Shown piece by piece: positions 22,461-34,300 of a stretch of 64,000 nucleotides of DNA (positions are counted from its first letter, which is position 1; each line of letters begins with the position of its first letter). Below the pieces are notes generated by a model, which saw only the letters and a list, made by a program, of their open reading frames with translations, did no database searches and had not been told where the DNA came from. The position numbers were made by a program, and so were the translations under genes. This stretch comes from Pseudoneurospora amorphoporcata (lineage: Eukaryota > Ascomycota > Sordariomycetes > Sordariales > Sordariaceae), in the NCBI GenBank assembly GCA_033297205.1, contig MU859182.1:42250-106249 (forward strand), read 5' to 3'.

Positions 22461-25400
22461 GCCAAGTCATGTACTTAGTAGGTACTTATCTACGGCGCCT
22501 CGAGAGTCCGTCACTGCCCCTAGCGCAGTTTTCGTTGATTTTTTTTCTCAGTTTCTTTTTCGTTTCTTCCCCCCCCCCCTTATCAGCGCTGCCCCACGAC
22601 TCCCCGGCCTCTCAGAGCCTTTTCTTTCAATCCCCTGACCCTCTCTCTCTCCGTCTCTCTCCACCGCCGCGAGCGCAGCTCCAGTGGCATCACTGCACAC
22701 CCGCACAGCTGGCAATGCATGAAAAGGACTCCATGCCATGTTGAATGGCTGGCACCAGTCCACCATCCAAGTCCACCACTGAGCGCCGCCGCTGCTGGCT
22801 GACTGGCTGGCTGTCACCTGAGTGGAGCCTCTCAGGACCAAGCTGCAGAAAGATATCTTTTTCGGGTACCCTAGACGGACGAATACCCAACCTCGAAACA
22901 GCTCTTTTTCGGGATGCAGCTCATCGAATTTGACAGGTTGAGAAGCAGCCGGTTGAAGGGCGGTCATAGGTACAACTGCAGACCGTATGCTGCACTCTGC
23001 AGTACCGGAATTGCCAAAACTGACCACGCTATTGATTTCAGAAACTCTCCAGTCCCAAGCTCTCGGTATCGTGTCCTGTCATGTGAGTGGCAGACTGTCG
23101 TATCTTGTGGTAAGTCACGATAGTTGTGGCAGGTGTTGAGTCGGGTCTCCTTTCGACAGGTGTTGTGGCGATTGGATCCTGCCTCGTCTCACTCTGTCCG
23201 CGCCGGTCATGGAGATGCCTTCGGCTGCTACCGTCCCGGGCAACCCTCAATTTGACGTGGCACCGCATACTGTCTCTTTTTATGTATAGCGTATGGGTTG
23301 CACATCAGCATGCTCTGTGCCACGATGCCGCCAGGTACAACCATTGACACGACCTCTGGGTAAGGTGTTTGGGCTTGGTTCAGCTCATTGGCAATTGATT
23401 GCTCAAGAAGCCCTGAATGATGCAGGGACAGACCGGACGGCTCAACCTGTAACGCTGAAGGCGCTGCGCCGCGAGCCAGCGACAGCCCTCCTCTCAACGA
23501 TCCTCGATGACCGATAACAATTTTCAAGCCCTGATGTTTGCTAGAAACTTCAAGATCATGGGAAGGTTGTGATCAGTCGCATCTTTCGGTCGATATCATC
23601 GCTATCGGTTCCATCGGGACCGAAAACGACGGATGAGACACGGCCGTCCCGTGTAGCGAGGTGTGCAACTTCATGTCGAAACTTGTCCAATGGTCATCAC
23701 GGCCGGTAGACGCCCAAGCGAGCTGCAACTCCTTCTGGATGTTCTAAGCGGCAGTCAGTGCTCAGTGGCAGCGGTGGTGGTGAGGTCTTCTTGCGTGTGC
23801 TCGTCTCTGCCGGAGAATTGCCGTTCGCGAGGAGGCCCAAAGTGTGACCAGCAGGACGGGACAGTATGGAACGAAATGAGTTGAAACGGTGCTCGTCCTC
23901 GTTGGCTGTTGACTTGGGGTCCAAAAGGACAAATGCTACCTGGCATGCTCCAACCCCACCTCACGCCATTTTTGACGGCTTCTCGGCGAATCAGAACGGC
24001 GCTTCTTAAATGGGAAGCGCACTTTTGTCGCGCCAAGGCTGGTGTTGTGAGGTAAAATCCCATTTCTGCAGTGACTGCGTGTATTCGCTCAGTGCTACTG
24101 GGCCGGCCGACCTGGCCAACTTGCAGAACAAGCGCGGTGACGAGAGTCTTGTGGAGAGACAATGTACTTTTGCTCCCCCAGGTACATCGCTTCTTCGGCG
24201 TCACAAGTCGACACCTCATAGCCAAGCTTAATTAGGGGCGGGGGGGTGTACAATTCCATCGTGCCTTGTCCTTGAAGCTCAAGGTTTGCTTGACAAATTC
24301 CCGTGCCTCTTTACGCAATGTGGGGATGCCTTTAGAAGATCGATCCCGCCGTGGGCCTTCCGCTGCCGTCCGTCAACCATCCGTCTTGTGATCTTCAAAG
24401 AGTCAGGCCGAAAATCCTCCTGTCCTAGAACTAACTGCCAGGCGGAATAGCGATGTTATTAGTGCAACTTCCGGCTTCCCCCCACTAACGGAGCCAGTAT
24501 CGAGTTAGCCGAGCGTATCCTTTACTAGTGTAGTACTAGTAGCACCTAAAGGGGATGATGTCCCTCCGTACACGGTGCTCTTCTCGAAAACGACGCCGGG
24601 TGTTGTGATTGGGTCAATTTCCCCCAACTTGTTCAGACCTGCCCAGCTGTGCCAAGAACCGAGAACGATTCAGTCGCAGATGTTTCCAATAAAAGCCTTG
24701 CTCGTTCGAGTTCAGTAGCTTGCGGGTTTAGTGCGGACAATTGGTCGTCAGAGCAGCCACAATTCTAAACATGGAAAGGCCAGACACATGTGAATGGCCC
24801 GCCTGCCACAGGACAAAATGCCTGTCCACGGCGGTGTAGATAGGCGTTGGTCGACTCGCAAACTTTGCTGGTGTGCTGCCATTTTGGGCCCGTTCATTTA
24901 GCTCGAGTTTCGATGTGTCTTGGGATCATGAAGATGAAAAATATTGTTGACAAGTGGAGGACAGACTGGGGTACTCGGGGCTTCTCCTCCTTCCCAGTTG
25001 GTACCATTGCGAAGCTCAGTGGTTGGCTCGAGCCGTGAACTCCATTGCTAGAACGGACCCGACCCGGCAGCGGTGACATCGGTCCGGTAGTGGATCCCCG
25101 AACCACCGCCAGCGGCGCCAGGAGAGATGGGAAACTCACTGATTACCTACGAATGCGCTTGTTGGCATAGATTGTATTGAAGATGCCTCTCTGCGAATGT
25201 TTTATGATGTTCGGACGGACAGAAATGAAGTAGAATTCGAGAAACTGGCCTTTCATGACCTTTGCGGTTAGAGCATGTTCGACTTTCAGGTACAGGCATC
25301 CTAGAGGACGACGGGATCTTGTCTTGTGGGCTCATTTCTGTTCACTCAGCTTGTGTTCTTCCCCTGGCCCCGGGCCCTGACGGTTGAAGCGATCGACAGT

Positions 25401-26441
25401 GATGGGTTCCCAGTCCAAAAGGTTGAATTGCCAGTGGAAAGTCACCTTGCGGTTCCCCGGCGCGAGCCCTACTGCCCCAGGGAGGTGCCTGAGAGATGCC
25501 CTGAAAGGATGTTCCCTCATCCCAGCGATCCCCATACTGCAAGTGGATTTCAGCGGGGAACAAGACGGGTGAAGGAACCGCAACTGGCTGTTGACTTCGG
25601 TATCTTGCAGGGTGGTTAGGTGAGCGCTAACACCGTCCGGACAGAACGGTGGGTCCGCGGAAGGCCAACCTCTCTCGCCTGTGGGCAGAACAGTCCCTAC
25701 CTGCTCCTATTTTCGACGAGATTAGGTTCTCACCTTTACTTCTCCCCCCTCATCACTTCATCATGTTTTATTGGTGTTGACCGCCATCATCCCAGTCCCG
25801 GGTGCGCGTCCCTTGACATTCGGGGATCGGGTTTGTTTGTCCCGGTTGGGGACAACAAGTGGAAATCGTCGGCTGCCCTGGCGGAAGTCGCAATGACGGT
25901 TGTGATAACCGAATCCGACGAACTCCTGCCTTGATATGGACGTAGCTGATGCTTCTATTACATGCCCCTGGTTCTATGAGCACGCACTACAATGGGACAT
26001 CAAAGAAATCAGTCCTTAATCTCCAGCTGTGCCTGCCTTCTACCAGTACAGCTGTCGGGCACCTGCAAAACCGCATCGATGGTATTTGAAAGGACTTGTT
26101 CTTGTTCATCCTTGCAATGACCCAGTGGTATGGAGTCGGTTCCTAGAGCGTGTGACCAAAGGTTAAAGCACACACCTTATTAAAATCACTCTCTCGTTAA
26201 GTTATCCAGGCTGTCAAGTATCTGTCATTCATCCTGGTATACTAGAAAAGGAGCTTACACAGCGGCTTCGACTCTTCTAGAGGCACTTCTCAGTAGGAAG
26301 GCTGTGCCAGGGTTTCCAGTTTAACACGCCATTCTGCATGGTTGAGTGTGTGGGAGATGGTACTGGTGGGTGGCTGGTATCGCCGAGCAGCTGAGACACT
26401 GTTGACAATTGAAAGCCTCAGTAACCAACATCGCGTTTTGG

Positions 26442-28366
26442 CTAGGCTTCTTTAGGGTCATCTCTGGTCGACCTGAATCTCCATTGTCCGTCTTCATCCC
26501 TGTACATGGCAATCCGGATATTCCCAACTCTATCCATCAAGCCACCGGGCACGTCCATGCCATCCCCAACGTGAGCATGGATATTGTCGTCGACTCGGAC
26601 GAACAGTATGGGCAACGCGTCTCCTTTCCAGGCAGATACGCCATGACGAGCATTGATAACGACGGTGCGAAAGAAATAGTAGAAACTAATGAGTAACATG
26701 CAGCCGGGATAGAACATCCACCACCACTGGACTCTGATGAAAGGGGCAAGCTGAGTGGCAGATGCAGCATAAACCTTGGTACCGCCTAATCCGTTGGAGA
26801 GTCTCCCATTGATGCGAAACTCGGCCGTCATGGCTTCCGTGAAGCTCTCCATCCAGGCTTCCAGGTTATTGGTTGCGTTCCACATGGCCTCGACCCAATC
26901 CGAGGAGTAATCTAACATGTTTGTGTCGGCGCGGACCACTCCACTCGTTATGTCAGCCATGAACGTTCGCAAAGCCGTTATCGCCTCATTGGATACTGAA
27001 TAGGTCGTCGTGTGGTCAGCATTCATACTCTCGGGCAGGCCGATGAAGGAATATCCAGCGCCGTGGAGATTGCCACCATGTGCAAGTTCCGTCGTGGACC
27101 AGTTTCCGACCTTGGTCTCGTTGTGCGTTCCGTCAAAGACCAGGAGCTTAAAACTCTGGACGCAGAACCATAAGGCACACTCGGAACCCGTGACCGACAA
27201 TCCCTGATCCTCAGACTGGACGAGGGAGAGCATGTCAAAAACCGAGAAGTAGGCCCGATTTGTCGACTTGATTGGATGAGATGTTCCGTTGGAGCTACTT
27301 TGAAAATGTTGAACTCGGCCGCTGGATCCATGGGGACATCTAGTGTATTACCGGAGTCGACGCTGTATGTGCACATGCGTGAGGTTTCATTGCAAGTTGA
27401 CGAAACATTGTTGACTGTAATGCACTCTCCACAGGCCGCCAGAGTTGGGAACACTGGCTAAGAACAGTTTCCGGTCTCGCAGGAGACGGGGAGTCGGGGC
27501 ATCTCGGTTGAGATGATGCCACTGTAGATGGCTGTCTTTGTCGAGAGCGCTGGTACCAAGTCTCAAAGGTAGCCTCCTCGCCTCATGTAGGCGTCCTAGA
27601 CCTCTGATCGTGGAGGAGGTGGCGCTGGACCATACCCACGGTTGAGAATTTGGGGACGCTGCTCAAAGAGAACCATTTGCTGGCTGAAGGTCTCGAACCA
27701 ATGGGACAGGATGATGATAAGTGCACCAAGACACCCCAGATGTTTGAGCTTCATCCGCCAGAGTAACTTCAAGCTGCCCCGCATGCCCCGAGACGATCCG
27801 TCAAAGACGCTGAAGTCCGACAGAGGCGCATCGTGGTTGTAGCGTTGTTGTGATATTTCCGATACCCAAAGCCATGCACCTTGGCTTAGGCAAGAGCCAA
27901 CGAAACCCGTGAGTGATATGCGGAAGATTGTGACCATGACAATGAGGACCGAGTCGAACTGAACGCCGACACCCAGTTCAGGCACAAGCTGGTTGTCGTA
28001 GTATCTGAGGAGGATCACCAGCCCCATTGCTGTGAGGACGCATATAATGGCGTACCAGAACTCTTGCTGCCACTAAGCTGCGTGGGTGAAATGTTTTCTG
28101 GCACGCGCCCTCCGGCTGGGACGAGGCGGCACACCCTGCTTCTCCAGCTCCGGTCCCAGATCAATGTCTGTGAAGGTCTCGTGCATTTCATCCTTGTCTG
28201 GGTGAGAAGTAAATGCCGTGTCTCGACGTTCTTCTGGCTGTTGGGAGTCGATTCGGTGACTGGCCCTGGGAGATTGGTGCTCAGATGGCTCTCTAGTGCT
28301 AACGATGGGCACATGACGGCGAGTACCGCTTTCGCTCACTCTGTCGCCTCCCGCCCAAGAATCCAT
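26442..28366 (-). pseudogene. DUF3176-type fungal membrane protein, broken
   Basis: Minus strand. From the ATG at 28366 one frame runs through a hydrophilic N-terminus and is then cut by TAG at 28075-28073, TAG at 27598-27596, TGA at 27565-27563 and TAG at 27460-27458. Between the stops the frame stays protein-like: AIICVLTAMGLVILLRYYDN, LSDFSVFDGSSRGMRGSLKL, SHWFETFSQQ, KTAIYSGI, SCETGNCS, and after the last stop PVFPTLAACGECITV. Near 27298-27293 a one-base frameshift moves it to the frame 27233-26442, which continues YFSVFDMLSLV, SECALWFCVQ, a membrane segment (VQWWWMFYPGCMLLISFYYF) and AWKGDALPILF. Order and motifs match the DUF3176 family, multi-pass fungal membrane proteins of unknown role. 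No spliced reading removes all defects. Nonsense by sequencing error at four places is unlikely. The gene is divergent from the agmatinase gene. Confidence 0.8.
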
Positions 28367-28970
28367 TGCGCAAGACGGAGGTGGCTGACTAGTCGTTCGT
28401 GTACGTTGAAGAAGGGCTCCAAGGTGGAGTTGTTGGAAGAGTTATTGATGTCCTGTGCAAACGGATGTTAGGGTGATGATAGGTTGGATATTGTGGGAGC
28501 ATGGATAAAGATAGGTAATGGAGATATGAGGGCGATGTGGTCGTAGTACAGGAGGAAGTGGGAGAAGTCGAGGAAAACATTTTCGTGAAGCACGCGATAA
28601 GTCGACTAGCCACGGCAAAACTTCGCTCCCACAGGGAGGGAACTTGAAGGAGGTTGCCTCCATCTTCAATTGCATCACGACTACTGGACCTGCCGCGAAT
28701 TCCCATATCAGCTTATCTAGAGGTACCTAGCATGCTGCCCCTGCAAGCGGGCGGTTCCCGTCCATTCCATTGACAAAGAGTGGCATTGATAAGGCAGGAG
28801 CAGCAGCAAGGAAAGAACAGACCATTTTAAGGATAGTGATGACTCATCCACCTCCACCTCCTCCTTCCTCCAGAAATGCGAAGCTGCGCATACGATCATG
28901 AGCTTCAGGACAGCGGTTCCTTCCATTTTTTTCTGGTCAACTGGATGTTGAAGAGATTTTTGCAGCCAGC
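28367..28970. other. divergent promoter region, DUF3176 pseudogene and agmatinase
   Basis: About 600 bp separate the two start regions. An AGGTACCT palindrome lies at 28722-28729. On the minus side, 28450-28390 shows a protein-like stretch (FFNVHERLVSHLRLAQWILG) after a possible CACAG acceptor, so the dead gene may once have started farther upstream. Confidence 0.4.
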
Positions 28971-30677
28971 ATGAGATCATTCTTGGTGTTCTCCTTCCTC
29001 AGCATCTGCGGGGTAGTAGCTCACAGTACCCCTCCTTCTTCCTCTTTCTGGGTTTCCAGCAACAACAGACAACATCCAATTTCCCTCGATGATCCAAATG
29101 TCGACAATGTGGACATCCTGACGGGAAGTCAGTTCCACGGACTCAAGACGTTCGGCAGCCTTCCGTATGTGAATTGTTTCTCGGACGAGGAAGCGGCCTC
29201 CAAGAAGTACGACATTGCCATTCTTGGCGCTCCCTTTGACACAGTCAGTATTTCTTTCCTCTGTGGAAATATCCACACATCCGTTTGAAGATTCGATCGA
29301 TTTTCTCACCAAAATTACGCCCCCTTGCAGGCTGTTACCGGACGACCAGGAGCCCGCTACGGGCCGACAGGAGTTAGGGTCGGGAGTCAACGCCTCGCAG
29401 GATTTGATTTCTACACGGGTAAGTACGTTTCAGCTTTTGATCCTCTCCTCAACTCAATGCGGTACCACCATGATGATGTTGTGAGAGGACCAAAGGACCC
29501 CAAGTTCCGCATTGCAATGTATGTCTCACAAAAGACGGGAACTGTTGATGGAGCTACGCTACTGTGCCTCCGATGGCACTCAATATATTTCATCATTCAC
29601 CAAAAACCCCACCGAGAATACTACTGGGAAATTGTTAAGGTCATTGCTCCCAGATTTCTCCAACTTAACTAACTCGATGTGACGATGGTTACTTGCAGAC
29701 GAGGATGCATTGCATGACTGGGCTACCATTGTGGACTGCGGCGACGCCACGTTAACCTGGCTCGACAATACCGTTGCCTTCAAGCAGCTCGACAAGGCGC
29801 ACAGAGTCATATCCGGACGGCCCACGGCCAACGACACGGTTGCAGCCGTACCGAGAATATTGATGTTGGGGGGCGATCACAGCACCACTCTGTCGGCACT
29901 GCGATCAACATATCGGCGATGGGGTCAGGTGTCTGTGATCCATTTCGATAGTCACATTGGTGAGCGTCTTGACGAAAGCATCTATGCCGCGGCCTTGTAG
30001 CTAGAGACTGACACCACGACAGACACATGGAATCCTGATGTTCTCGGTGGCGACATCTCCCGCTACGCGTAAGTCCATCCTCAAACCAAAAAACACCCAG
30101 CGAGGTTCAACAACTCACTAACACCTCCTCCCGGCTCAGAGGCATCAACCACGGAACCTTCCTCCACATCGCCCATGAAGAAGTAAGGCCCCCCTCATCG
30201 AATACCCCTACATCCACCAAGTTGTCAAGCACTAACACAACCTCCCAGGGGCTAATCCGCAACACATCCATCCACGCCGGCCTTCGCGCCCCTATCAACA
30301 AACGCAGTGACCGTGCCAACGACAAGCGCTGCGGCTTTACAGTCATCACAGCCCGGGACATTGACAAACACGGGATCGACTGGATTATCTCCACCATTAA
30401 GAGGCGTGTAGGCGAGTCGAGGGTGTACATCAGCGTTGACATTGACGTGCTGGATCCGGCGTTTGCTCCAGGCACGGGCACCTCTGAACCCGGCGGTTGG
30501 TCAACGCGGGAACTGCTGACTATCATTGATGGGCTGAGAGGCTTGTCCGTCGTCGGGGCTGATGTGGTGGAGGTGAGCCCGGCTTATGACAATAATGGAG
30601 AGACGACGGTGCTGGCGGCTGCGCAGGTTGGGCTGTCGCTTCTTAGTTTGATGGTTGCTAAGCCGGTAAGGGATTGA
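28971..30677 (+). CDS. secreted agmatinase/arginase-family ureohydrolase
   Basis: Six exons: 28971-29243, 29331-29418, 29699-29959, 30023-30068, 30140-30182 and 30249-30677, total 1140 nt, 379 residues. All joints keep frame and rebuild family motifs. The N-terminus is a signal peptide (MRSFLVFSFLSICGVVAHS). Family landmarks in order: YDIAILGAPFDTAVTGRPGA, the Mn-binding GGDHS (about 178-182), HFDSHIDTW (about 201-209), a SIHAGLRAP substrate-loop region, and the second Mn-binding motif SVDIDVLDPAFAPGTGT (about 298-314). Enzymes of this family hydrolyse guanidino compounds such as agmatine to putrescine and urea; secreted fungal members are annotated as agmatinases, but the true substrate is unproven. 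The usual GTGTPEPGG reads GTGTSEPGG here. Intron 2 (280 nt) is much longer than the others (60-90 nt). All metal ligands are present, so it should be active. Confidence 0.9.
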
Positions 30678-31323
30678 GGATAGCCCAGATGATTGTGTTT
30701 GCAGTCTTTATTGGCTAGTGCTGCGTTAAATCTGGGGAGCGACCATCGTGACTACCTTACCTAGTCAGCACGATGAATGATGTATGATAGGCGGACTGTT
30801 CCTTCCTAGGTATTGAAGGACTTGGGCGCTGATTCGATCCGTGTCCTAAATGGGAAGCAAGCGCGGCGGGACTCCTACCTCTATTTCCATTAGAGATGCC
30901 TCATAAGAAAGGCACTCAAGTAGCCCTTGAGGAAGTCGGAGTCAGCCTGACTAGGTTCCGTGGCGTGGATAATGGTAATTTGTTGGAACAACCTAACATC
31001 ATGGTTGGAGAGAAAGGAACTAAAGAAAAACAACAGACATGGCATGACATGATGGTGGAAAACGAACATACACAGATTCCGTCCTGACAGCCATTGTACA
31101 TAGCAAAATTGAAAGAACGCTCAGTTCACTGATTCACCCACTCTGCTGCACAAGGACCAAAAGAGAATTCAAAGAATCTACTTTCTGCCGCCGAATCTCG
31201 CATCCTCTGGCCTAAAACTCCCAACCCACCCACCCCTTTTCATTCTATCCACCCGCCGACCTTTGGCTTTCAACCCACCCGTTCACGGCGGGCCTAACTA
31301 ACCACTCCTTTTTCCCATCTCTC
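30678..31323. other. convergent spacer between agmatinase and cft1
   Basis: The 3' ends of two convergent genes face each other here. C-rich and A/C-rich tracts (31200-31320) are visible. No gene or repeat was recognised. Confidence 0.4.
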
Positions 31324-34300
31324 TCAAAAATACCCCAACCCACTCCACCCAAGCACGCCACCCAGTTCCCCTCTAACCTCCTCCCACTCCATCCCTCTTC
31401 CCTCCTGTCCATGCAATCCATTCCTTAAGCCCATCAAGCTCAATCCACCATTTCCAATTATCTTGCCACTCCCCGCCGGATTCACTCCCCCGTTAGTACC
31501 AACCATGTACCCAGCCCGTCCCGCAATCTCCTGCCGTTTACCCGTTCCAAGCTCCATGAACCGCTCCAACACTTTCCCGTCCACAATGTTCCGTCCGATA
31601 CCCGCGTCCACCCCCGGCAACTGCATGCTAGCCGAGGCTGAAGGCGAGGGCAGGCGGTAGCCCTTGGGGTTGAGACCGGCCGGGTGGGGGAGGGCGTTGG
31701 TTAGTTGGACTGCTAGCGATGAGAGGCGGCGGTAGGCGTTTTCTTGGAGGGGGCGCAGGGTGGCGATGAGGCCGGTGGGGGAGGCGAGGAGGAGAGTGTG
31801 GGGAGGATTTTCAACTTCTGTGCTAGAAGAGGGGGAGGTAGGGTAGACGGCGGGGAGTAGGAGCGAGGAGGTGGGGTGGTGGGCGCCGGTGTTGAAGGTT
31901 GTGCGGTGGAGGAGGAGGTGGCCCTGGAGGGATTTGGGATCTGGAAAGGGTTCGTTAGTCTTTGAAGTTGAGAAAAAGGGGAGGAGGGAAAAAAAAAAAA
32001 AAGGGGGGGGGGGGGGGGGGGGAAAAAAAACAAAAAAAAACAAAATAAAGAATTTTAATTTAACCAAATCAAACCAAACCCACCATGTAAACCAAATTAC
32101 AAAAAGGCAAAAAAACCCAAAAAAAAACAAACANNNNNNNNNNGGCGGCGCGCCGCGCCCCCCCCCCGAAGACATACGCTCAGGATCGAATTGCAGGATG
32201 TGAATGTGACCATCTGCATCGCTAGCCACGATGTACAGCTCCTTTCCATCAGGCAAGAAATCCGCATTCAACACCTCCATCCTGGTCGAACTCTTGCCAA
32301 ACAGCATCATCTTGTAAGGCTCCTCCGTGTAACCGGTGAACCACACGCCCTTGAAGGCGTCGGCCATCAGACAGAGGCCCGTGCCGGGCAGCTCCTTGAC
32401 ACTAGTGACGTAGCAGTTCATATCCATAAACGCCACGGGCAAGAGCGTCCCGTCTTCCTTGAGACCGCGCACCATGCACTTCTGGCCCTGGGCGACGAGC
32501 ATCAGACCCTGGGTGCCTACTTCAGAGAGGGCCGTGACCGCGCCGCGCGGGATGTCCTCCTTGGCGACCAGCTTCAGCTTCTTGCTGGTCTCGGGCTTGC
32601 CAGGTTCAGGAATGACGTCGGCAATGTCGAAGACGTAGACGCGGCCTCTGGTCGGAAGATCTTCACCCTTAGTGAGAGCGGTACCCACGGCGATGAGCTG
32701 TTTGCGCTCGTTGGTCGACTCGGACACTTCGAGGTTGAGTGTCTCGACGCAGAGCACAGTCTCGCACGGCTCCATTTCAACGGTGTCGATCACGGTCCAA
32801 GTGATGCCACTGAGGAGTTTCAGCATGCCGCGGTCAACCATGGGCTTGAACGTGATGTTCTCGCGCGCCCATTCCTTGTGGTAGTCGTCGTCCTTGGGCA
32901 GCTCAAAGGGTTCGACGTTGTTGCAGCCCACCACATAGGCCTGTGTAGGCGGGTGGTAGGCCACCGACTGGGTGTCAACTCCGACGGGGATTTTCTTGAC
33001 GGAGAGACCGAGTTCGGCGAAGCTGCTGTCTGTAGGAATTTGTGTAACCCTCGCGATGCCGTTGGTGTCAGCGTAGATGAAACCATGCTCGCAACCTTCG
33101 GTGTGGAAGGAGCTCATGGCTTGAACGCCTGATCCCTGCAGGCTAAGCACCCTGGGACTGGACTTGGCTGTCTTTAGGATGAAGCTGGGCGACGAACCAG
33201 GAAGGAAGACAGTGCTGTAGCCCGAGATATTGCTGCAGCGTCGCATAGGAACGAAACGCTGTGCATTATGGAGCTCATCATCGTCTATCGGCTTGTCCTC
33301 AGGGGCCTTGGCAAAGGTCGAGTTTGGTACTTTCTGGAAGAAGAGGGATTTTGAAAACGGCTGTCCAGCAGTAGTAGCCTTGAGCCGGTAGGGTTGGTAT
33401 AGCGTGAGATCATCATTAGCATGGCGAAGCTGTACATTTAACGGTTAGTTAACAGCCGTTATGGTAGGACGGGTCTATGAGGACGTACGATAAGATATGG
33501 TGATTTGTGAGTTGTATCGCCCAAATCCGCTACCAAGATCTCGGCAATGGACTCCTTTGCCGTGCCTTTCCTGGCGGCATAGTCGGCAGAAAGCCCTGGT
33601 GGTATATAAGAAAGCCCCTCTGCCACATAGACTGGTTTCGTCAAGTCAGGTAGACGGTAGATCTAGTGAGGTACGTCAGCATGTCTTAATCCCTGAGAGG
33701 AGGCCATGACGTTCTTACATATAGAACACCGCTTGTACTTAGAAGGAACATAAGGATGCTATCTTTTGTCCCCTTACCCGCCGTCTCATCGGCAAACCCA
33801 CCGGTGTTGTCGGTATACAGGCATCCCGCCAACCACTTTGTGCTTGTCAAAATTTGATCCTCTTTCTCAACTTCATCAAGTTCCAGGAGCTTTGGGCTCA
33901 TTTCGGCGATGAAAACGCTAAAGTCGTCCCGGATGAGAAGAAGGAATGGGTCAGCAATGCTGGCAGTCCGAACCCGTGGCTCCGCTCCTGTTTCTTCGTC
34001 AAGCATAGGCACGATCTGACTCAAGCCCAGCTCTAAGGACAGTATGTTAGTACAAAACTCGAGGCGTCGTGCAATCTCTAATCTCACGTACCTCCGTCAT
34101 AGCATCGCACTTCGGACTTGAGAACTTGCAGAATTCTGGAGTCCTTCCCCATGGTCCCCGCCTCCACCGTGAAGCCAGCAGCCGGCTCAAATTCGGTTCC
34201 GGTAAGGCTTTCGAACCCAGCCGCTGTAAGGGCATAGACATCAGATGTTTCATAGCCGTCAAGATCCACCTTGGCTACGATCATGAACTTGTGGTGCTGT

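Larger units (their letters stand above)
19031..26441. other. 7.4-kb gene-poor region
   Basis: The start probably holds the promoter and 5' UTR of the Cys-rich gene at 17.3-19.0 kb. Other contents: AGGTACCT palindromes at 19873, 20271, 21464 and 22221, a C15 run at 21116-21130, and a diverged inverted repeat at about 22098-22208 and 22348-22460. Open frames are short and unlike proteins. I see no tRNA or intact transposase. Confidence 0.5.
31941..32177 (-). other. last intron of cft1, containing the assembly gap
   Basis: Donor GTATGT at 32177-32172 and acceptor CCAG at 31944-31941, with a GACTAAC branch site near 31955-31961. Between them lie A, G and C homopolymers and the Ns. The true intron is probably about the size of its neighbours (60-70 nt), so much of the interior may be misassembled. 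Confidence 0.6.

Noticed and set aside
32191..33132. 313-codon plus-strand open frame
   Set aside because: Lies wholly antisense to the well-supported cft1 exon 4 and has no recognisable protein features.
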